DNA of 64,000 bases from NCBI GenBank assembly GCA_947034885.2, contig OX344757.2:8122001-8186000 (forward strand), given 5' to 3'. Positions within the stretch are counted from its first letter, which is position 1; each line of letters begins with the position of its first letter. A program made the position numbers and the translations under genes. The notes under the pieces are model-generated. The model was given only the letters and a program-made list of their open reading frames with translations, searched no databases and had not been told where the DNA came from. The stretch is from Thuidium tamariscinum (Eukaryota > Streptophyta > Bryopsida > Hypnales > Thuidiaceae). Below, one piece after another: positions 58,728-64,000 of the stretch.

Positions 58728-61700
58728 CTAACTTGAGACATCGTCAGAGACTCCTGTGATCTTACGCTTCAACTCCTTGATTTCTGCTGCTAATTCTTTC
58801 CTATTATCCTGAGTGCCCAGGCATAGTCCAAGTTAGTTCCTAAGCGAAGCAATCTCTGATGAAAACACAAACACCGACACTCCAAAAGAAAGAACTCACC
58901 ATCAGATCCTACCATCTGCTAAGTTCTGAAAAAAAGTATTTCGAGCTGTAAAGCAGAAAACGGCTTTCTAGCATTTGAGGGGGCAAAGAGTGCACCACAG
59001 CTTCATGGCTTGTCATGGCTAAAAGTCAAAAGAGCATACCTGGAAAAGAAGGTATCGGTAGGCGAACCAAGCAGAGTAGCCAAGGCCAATCAGTTCCATC
59101 AAATTAGGAAGCTGCACAGCACAGGAGTACAAGGGAGTCACTACCACCACAATTGCAGGTACGACACACAAATTGGACCGAAGTAAACTTTTCAAAAAAT
59201 CCACCTGAGGAATGTAAGTCGTACAAAAACTAGACATTGAGCGAATTACATCACGGTACATTGGCTGAAAAAGATTGCCATGCACGCATGAGTGCAAAAG
59301 AAACTTTTCATAAGGCATCAAATCATGTACTACAGTACACAATAGTTGTACACCATCTACAAAAGACGAAAGAAGATACCAAGGGCAAATTATTGATGGT
59401 ATTAACAACCGTCGATGAAAACCACAAGGCTATCAGAGCCCCAGAACCAAATATCGCTACGCTTGACTTATTCCCAACTCCATCCCACTGCAAGAGCAAG
59501 AGAGCAATAAATTTCAGAAAATTGAAGTACTTGTTGCAGTCCTTAGTTCACAACCAAAAGTAAAATCTGTCACAACCCGCCCACACCATGATTCTACAGT
59601 CCTTGCGTCAAAGAAATCTTTATGGATAGAAAAGCAGAACCCTTGGCAAAGATGCCCAGAACAACAGCTATCAGAATACAGCTCATCAAAAGCCATCATG
59701 CTCTTAATAACCGGTAACATGCTTGACAACGACCTTCAGTATACTTTATACTCTGTCCAAAACTAACCTTAGCTTTCAAGTCGTTTAACACTTCCTCAGC
59801 TTGCTTTACGAACTCTTCGCCGGTTTCCTCCGATGCAGCTGCTCTGATGGGCAACAACCGCACTCTCGCCAATCCTGAAAAATTATAACACTATTATCAG
59901 ATCCAACAAGCAGTTTATATTACTTTACCACTATCTCAGCACCAAAGCATAAGTACAAAATGATCATATATGTCAAGATTGAACATCATGCTCCCACTCC
60001 ATGTCCGTGTGTACCTCATCCTTAACCTCGTCAACCAAATCCAAACTGTACCGTCAAGTTTACTATCACATGCCACGAGAAAACTGGCAGGATGCTACCA
60101 AATGAGACTAAGTCGCATCACCAATGAGACGTTTCAAGCAGTCAAGCTTCAACACGATGAGCCGTTCATCACATACAACTGCATAGTTGCAGGTGATTAT
60201 CCATGAAGACGCTATCTTGGAAAGAAGGCATGGCAAGGCATAACAAAAGCCACTACCCACTGAAAATCAATAATTTTATGTTAAGGCCTAATTTAGAAGC
60301 ATGGATCCAACTCAAATTGACCCCAAGCTAAAGAATCGGGTCAAGGATAATGGCAAACCAACTATAAGCACTTGGGCCCAATCTTGTGGTGCCAAAACAG
60401 GTATCATGTAAACGGTCATGTGATGTAAAAGAAAATTGGACCGACTTTCAATATAAAGTTTTTAATCCAATTGATGGCCCAATTGAAATACCTAAACACT
60501 CCTATCGATGGATATCAGAGGTTTTGAGCCAACAATTAGGTCCTAACATAAAGTGGTCCTTCTTAATGTCGACCACCAGTAGTTTAGGTGAAGTTTCAAT
60601 TAATTGATAAGTACATAAATCTTAAGAGGACACTTATTTAACATTGTAGTTAAATCATTTTCATTAACAAAAATATTTGAAAAAGTTAAGCACTGAAACA
60701 AATGTTATATTTATCATTGTTTCATTACTGAAATTGTGCGAATACATTAAGGAAAAAATACAATAATGCCGATTCAAATGTTACTTTGGGGCAAAATGAT
60801 GTTTTAGAATAAACTCAAAACAGAACGTTCTTTATGCCATCCTCCTTTTAAGGACGGTAGGTTAAGGTCTTCACAAAGAAGCGCCTTTCACATGATCGCT
60901 TCAAGTTGAATGGAACCATTCAAAAGAGAAAACCAGAGTCCACAGTCTACCGAAAGGACTCGTGAAACCTGCCTTTCTGATTCCATCCACATAAATCACC
61001 ATAAATTCCAACAACAGCCTCGGCCAAAAGTATTGACAATCCTCGATTCTGGACAGAACTTGCCAACACAGATTAGACCATCCCATTAGACATGCTTTTT
61101 CTAAACGCAAATGAAGATTCGCAGGTGATCCAAAAACCAGTTCAATCAAGGAATTGAGAAAAAAAGGAAAGAAAAGTCAAGAAAAGAAAGTAAATTAAAA
61201 TCTTGATCAGCAGCGGACGGCTAAATCCAACTATCAAGCAAAGGTTATCATACCAAATGATGATTCGAAGGTGATTAAAACCAATGTTTGGAACATGCAG
61301 AACCCCTCCACTTTTAAAAAGAAAAAGAAAACCTCGATCAGCAAATGGCTCACAATCCCACAATCAAGAAAAGACTGCTATCTATAGTCATTATTTTCTA
61401 AATTGTGAAATGGCGACTCTAAGGTGATCAGAATCAAAGCTTAACCCTCCACTTCACTAGACAAAAGACACTCGATCAGCAGACGGCTCCATCAAACAAT
61501 CAAGAAAACATTACCATTTCGTTAGGTTGTTCTTTTTCTAAACGTGAAGTGACGATTCATACGACCGTGATCAAAATCAGTCTTCGAGAACATGCATAAC
61601 ACCTCCACATAAAAAAACTACGAAATAAAAGACCTCGATCAGCAGACTGCTCAATCAAAAAATCAGGAAAAGATTACTATTCCATTAGTCATCTTTTCCT

Positions 61701-62169
61701 AAATGAGAAATGATGATTCAAAGTTGATCAAGAACATGCTTAATCCTCCTCTCAAGGAAAAAACGAATGAGGAGACCCCGATCAGCAGAGGGCTCAATCA
61801 AAAAATTAGAAAAGATTACCATTCCAATAATCATCTTTTTTCTAAATGAGAAATCATAATTCGAAGTTGATCCACTCAAGAACATGCTTAACCCTCCACT
61901 TAAGGGAAAAACGCATCAACCAAACCCGATCAGCAGACAGCTCAATTAACCAATCCAAGAAATATACATCCTCAAAGTAAAAACTTACGATCTCTGTTCG
62001 CCTCGCTAACACCGATCCTCGGCGATCCACGAAGCGGCGGCAACCTCCTAGCCGAAAAAGGCGCGAAAGAAATGCCAGCGGGTGAGCAGTGAGCAACTTC
62101 AGCCGATGGTAAACTTAAAAACTGCGCAGAGGCAGACGAGGCAACCAATTGAGCTGCAGCGATCGCCAT
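58728..62169 (-). CDS. CURT1: CURVATURE THYLAKOID 1 (CURT1) family protein
   Basis: Five exons (62169-61989, 59874-59768, 59487-59380, 59111-59040, 58808-58728) join in phase with GT/AG borders to 182 residues, stop TAG. Residues 1 to about 70 are an Ala/Ser/Arg-rich chloroplast transit peptide. Residues ~78-100 (EEFVKQAEEVLNDLKAK) make the N-terminal amphipathic helix. Two membrane helices follow (SSVAIFGSGALIALWFSSTV at 104-123; LMELIGLGYSAWFAYRYLLF at 136-155), separated by the NLPLLPN loop. The tail DNRKELAAEIKELKRKITG is the C-terminal helix. CURT1 proteins oligomerise at grana margins and bend the thylakoid membrane. The NKSSV..W and P..MELIGLGY..WF.YRYLLF pattern is diagnostic. Intron 1 (2.1 kb) carries a tandem repeat. 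Which CURT1 paralogue (A-D) it is cannot be told. Confidence 0.94.
61205..61988. repeat. Six-unit tandem repeat in CURT1 intron 1
   Basis: The word GATCAGCA and a following GGCTC-type tail recur at 61205, 61336, 61474, 61637, 61780 and 61928 (spacings 131, 138, 163, 143 and 148). Each unit continues with CAATCAAGAAAAGATTAC-like, TTTTTCTAAATGAGAAAT-like and GATGATTCGAAGTTGATCA-like segments in the same order. A decayed further unit may lie near 61100. The array ends close to the exon 1 donor at 61988. Confidence 0.8.
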
Positions 62170-62464
62170 GCTCGATTCTCCTTCTCGAGAAAAATTGGCT
62201 CGCAATCCCAACTTTCAACAGTTATTGGCTATGGCGCTGAAGGCGCGGCAATCCCAAGGAACTCGACCAGACGAAGGCAGTGAAATAAAATCTCGAACCG
62301 GGCGTCGTGTAAACGGTGCCTGAGGTCACCGCAACCTCACGCCGTGTGAACGCTATGTAGACACTATAATGAGTTTATACACGATAAATTTACGGTGGTC
62401 CCTATAAAGTTACTACTGTAATCTTGCGTTTTACAGATTTACAGATTTAGGTAAGGTAGCCGCC
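62170..62464 (-). promoter_or_regulatory. CURT1 promoter region
   Basis: About 300 bp between the CURT1 ATG and the Mutator-like element. No definite TATA box or named motif could be assigned. The transposon lies immediately behind it and so limits the proximal promoter. Confidence 0.35.
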
Positions 62465-63308
62465 CATAGCAACCAGGCAGCCTCGAGTTTGAGGGAGGGC
62501 TCCCTCCATCTGGGCCCTCCACGCCATTGACGGACCAGATGGAGGGAAGGTTGCTTGGGCAGCGTGGTAAATCTCATTTTACTAAGGGTTGACAAGGGTT
62601 TGGGGCAGGGTTTTTTTTTTCATTTCTTGTGAACTGCCAAAGTGGCGATATTTCATTTTAATGTGGAGCTCCAAATCTCAACATTCATCTATAAATTGGA
62701 TAGAAAATATCATATTAGTATATAATATATATGTATCATTGTATTTTCATCCATTATTTGGTGATTTCATCCACTGTTTTAAAAAAAATTGAAGTTTATT
62801 GGCGATTTCATCCAAAATTTTACTGTTTTTTTCCTATAGGCTTGGTGCCAGGCCAAAAAATTTGGTGCAATTTTGCACCAAATTGCCAGAAAAAAAAACC
62901 CTAGTTTGGGGTTTATATTTTTGTGTTGGGTTTTTTTGGTATGTTTGGGGTTCCCCTTGCTAATTTAGAGTCTCTGATTCTGAATCTGAATTCTGAATTT
63001 GAAAAATCTCATTTTACTAGGGGTTGACAAGGGTTTGGGGTTTATATTTGTGTTGGGTTTTTTTGGTATGTTTAAGTTCCCCTATCTAATTTGGGGTCTC
63101 TGATTCTGAATCTGAATTCAGAATTTGAAAAAAATAAAAAATAAAAAATAAAAAAAATTTCAGCATTTTCCTTGAGGGTTTTGATGTATTATTTAACGCG
63201 CTCCCCAAAATCATATTGTGTCACGCCCTTGCATCTCGTCCATCAATGCACTGAAGGGCCCCGATGCAGCGAGCCCTCCCTCAAACTCGAGGCTGGCTGG
63301 AGACGAGG
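62465..63308. mobile_element. Mutator-like non-autonomous element with 9-bp target duplication
   Basis: Perfect 9-bp direct repeats GTAGCCGCC flank it (62456-62464 and 63309-63317). Inside are long terminal inverted repeats: a block from CCTCGAGTTTGAGGG to GAGGGCTC at 62481-62502 is exactly complementary to 63271-63292, and similarity extends outward and inward to roughly 60 bp. Nine-base duplications with long inverted repeats are typical of Mutator-like elements (MULEs). It has no transposase. The interior contains a family 4 repeat (62609-62890) and a ~100-bp direct repeat (about 62905 and 63038). Confidence 0.8.
62609..62890 (-). repeat. Dispersed repeat, family 4, copy 2
   Basis: Reverse-complement match to 1950-2232, including the GGTGCAATTTTGCACC palindrome and AATGTGGAGCTCCAAATCTC. 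It lies wholly inside the Mutator-like element, so it is either part of that element family or an older insertion in it. Confidence 0.7.
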
Positions 63309-63317
63309 GTAGCCGCC

Positions 63318-64000
63318 GGCTTCAACCCACATTCATCCATAAATTAATCATTCGTGATTCAGATGGATGATGTTTCCAAGCTAGGGTTTCTTTATAAGTT
63401 CGTAGCCTCCCCTCATCAGCTATGTCTTTCCTCACTGCTTGGAACCGGCGATGGTTGCAGGAACTCCACCTTCTACATGATCCGGCCGTTTGTTGTGTGA
63501 TTGTCTTAAGTCGAGACCTGTGTTGATTCCTTGCTGTGCTGTTTCCTGCTCTGTCGATCCTGCTTATTGTCTCTGCAGTATTGTATATCTTACTCTGCTT
63601 TATAGAGTTCTGGATATCTTAGGGTTTTGATTGTCATAGTTCTGTGTGTGTCTTCGTCTATTAGGCTGTACAATGAGGATATCTTTTCTCTTTGGTTGAG
63701 AGCTCGCTCGCTGATGTAACCAAACCTCCTACTCATTCTGAGTGCAACCTTCAAAGTTAGGTTTAGGGTTTTGCGGTTTCTCGAAGATAGGTCCAGGGTT
63801 TTATTTATCCCTCAGGCATGTGATGAAACAACTTCGAATGGGTAATTTGCGCCTGACTTCCATGATGCAAACACCTTGGAGAACTGATGCCTCACGACTT
63901 AATTCTTATCATGTCGAGTATGTGAGGGCCAGTGAAGATTTTTTTGGAATTACCGGCTGATGATTTTACTCAAATCAGAGTGCTGAGAACTGGCTGACTG
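63318..64000 (+). promoter_or_regulatory. Probable promoter and leader of a gene beyond the right edge
   Basis: Three telo-box-like words on the plus strand (TAGGGTTT at about 63383, 63619 and 63763), with a TTTATAAG at about 63390. C/T-rich leader-like sequence and intron-like TTATTGTCTCTGCAG (near 63578) follow. No coding domain. Near the end, CTGATGA and later CTGA words resemble C and D boxes of a snoRNA, but the window stops too soon to tell. Confidence 0.4.

Noticed and set aside
1..64000. tRNA, rRNA or CRISPR-like arrays
   Set aside because: No tRNA T-arm/anticodon arrangement, no rRNA core sequence and no spacer-repeat array was seen; the tandem arrays present have no unique spacers.

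Overview
This is nuclear DNA from a land plant. It encodes a nuclear-encoded photosystem I subunit (PsaH), a thylakoid curvature protein (CURT1 type), a VQ-motif protein and a DUF3444 protein. All have spliced genes with ordinary GT/AG introns. The species cannot be fixed from sequence alone. The compact genes, unusual transposon families and divergent proteins would fit a bryophyte or other non-seed plant better than a well-studied angiosperm, but that is an impression.

Layout. 1-9,650 is AT-rich intergenic DNA with several small inverted-repeat transposons. 9,652-16,065 is a small gene island in which all genes read on the minus strand: a PIN4/Par14-type parvulin, an unidentified multi-exon gene carrying a ~70-bp tandem repeat, and PsaH. 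16,464-37,300 is transposon-dominated. It holds short inverted-repeat elements, a possible old retroelement remnant (18.5-21.8 kb), two related TTAA-flanked elements (7.7-8.6 and 25.4-26.3 kb), a broken pogo/Tigger-type transposase (27.4-30.0 kb), the terminal part of a CACTA-like element (about 32.1 kb) and a third TTAA-flanked element. 37,320-43,755 is a plus-strand gene with a long leader. It encodes an XRCC4-like head and coiled coil, an AT-hook-like basic motif and a C-terminal DUF3444 domain, with a tiny Stowaway-like hairpin in intron 2. 43,756-53,300 is mostly repeats plus an unexplained GC-rich island at 51.2-52.1 kb. 53,632-54,960 is a minus-strand VQ-motif gene with a leader intron. 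56,502-58,190 is one TTAA-flanked element nested inside another. 58,728-62,169 is the minus-strand CURT1 gene, with a ~140-bp tandem repeat in intron 1. 62,465-63,308 is a Mutator-like non-autonomous element with a 9-bp target duplication. The right edge looks like the promoter and leader of a plus-strand gene with telo-boxes.

How the genes relate. PsaH and CURT1 both serve the thylakoid: PsaH is at the PSI docking site for LHCII and CURT1 shapes grana margins. The parvulin and the XRCC4-like protein are predicted nuclear or nucleolar factors for protein folding or ribosome assembly and for DNA end joining. There is no operon-like logic; these are independent nuclear genes in a repeat-rich landscape. 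The most unusual items are the XRCC4-DUF3444 fusion, the family of TTAA-flanked piggyBac-like non-autonomous elements, and the tandem repeat that re-creates splice signals inside the unidentified gene.
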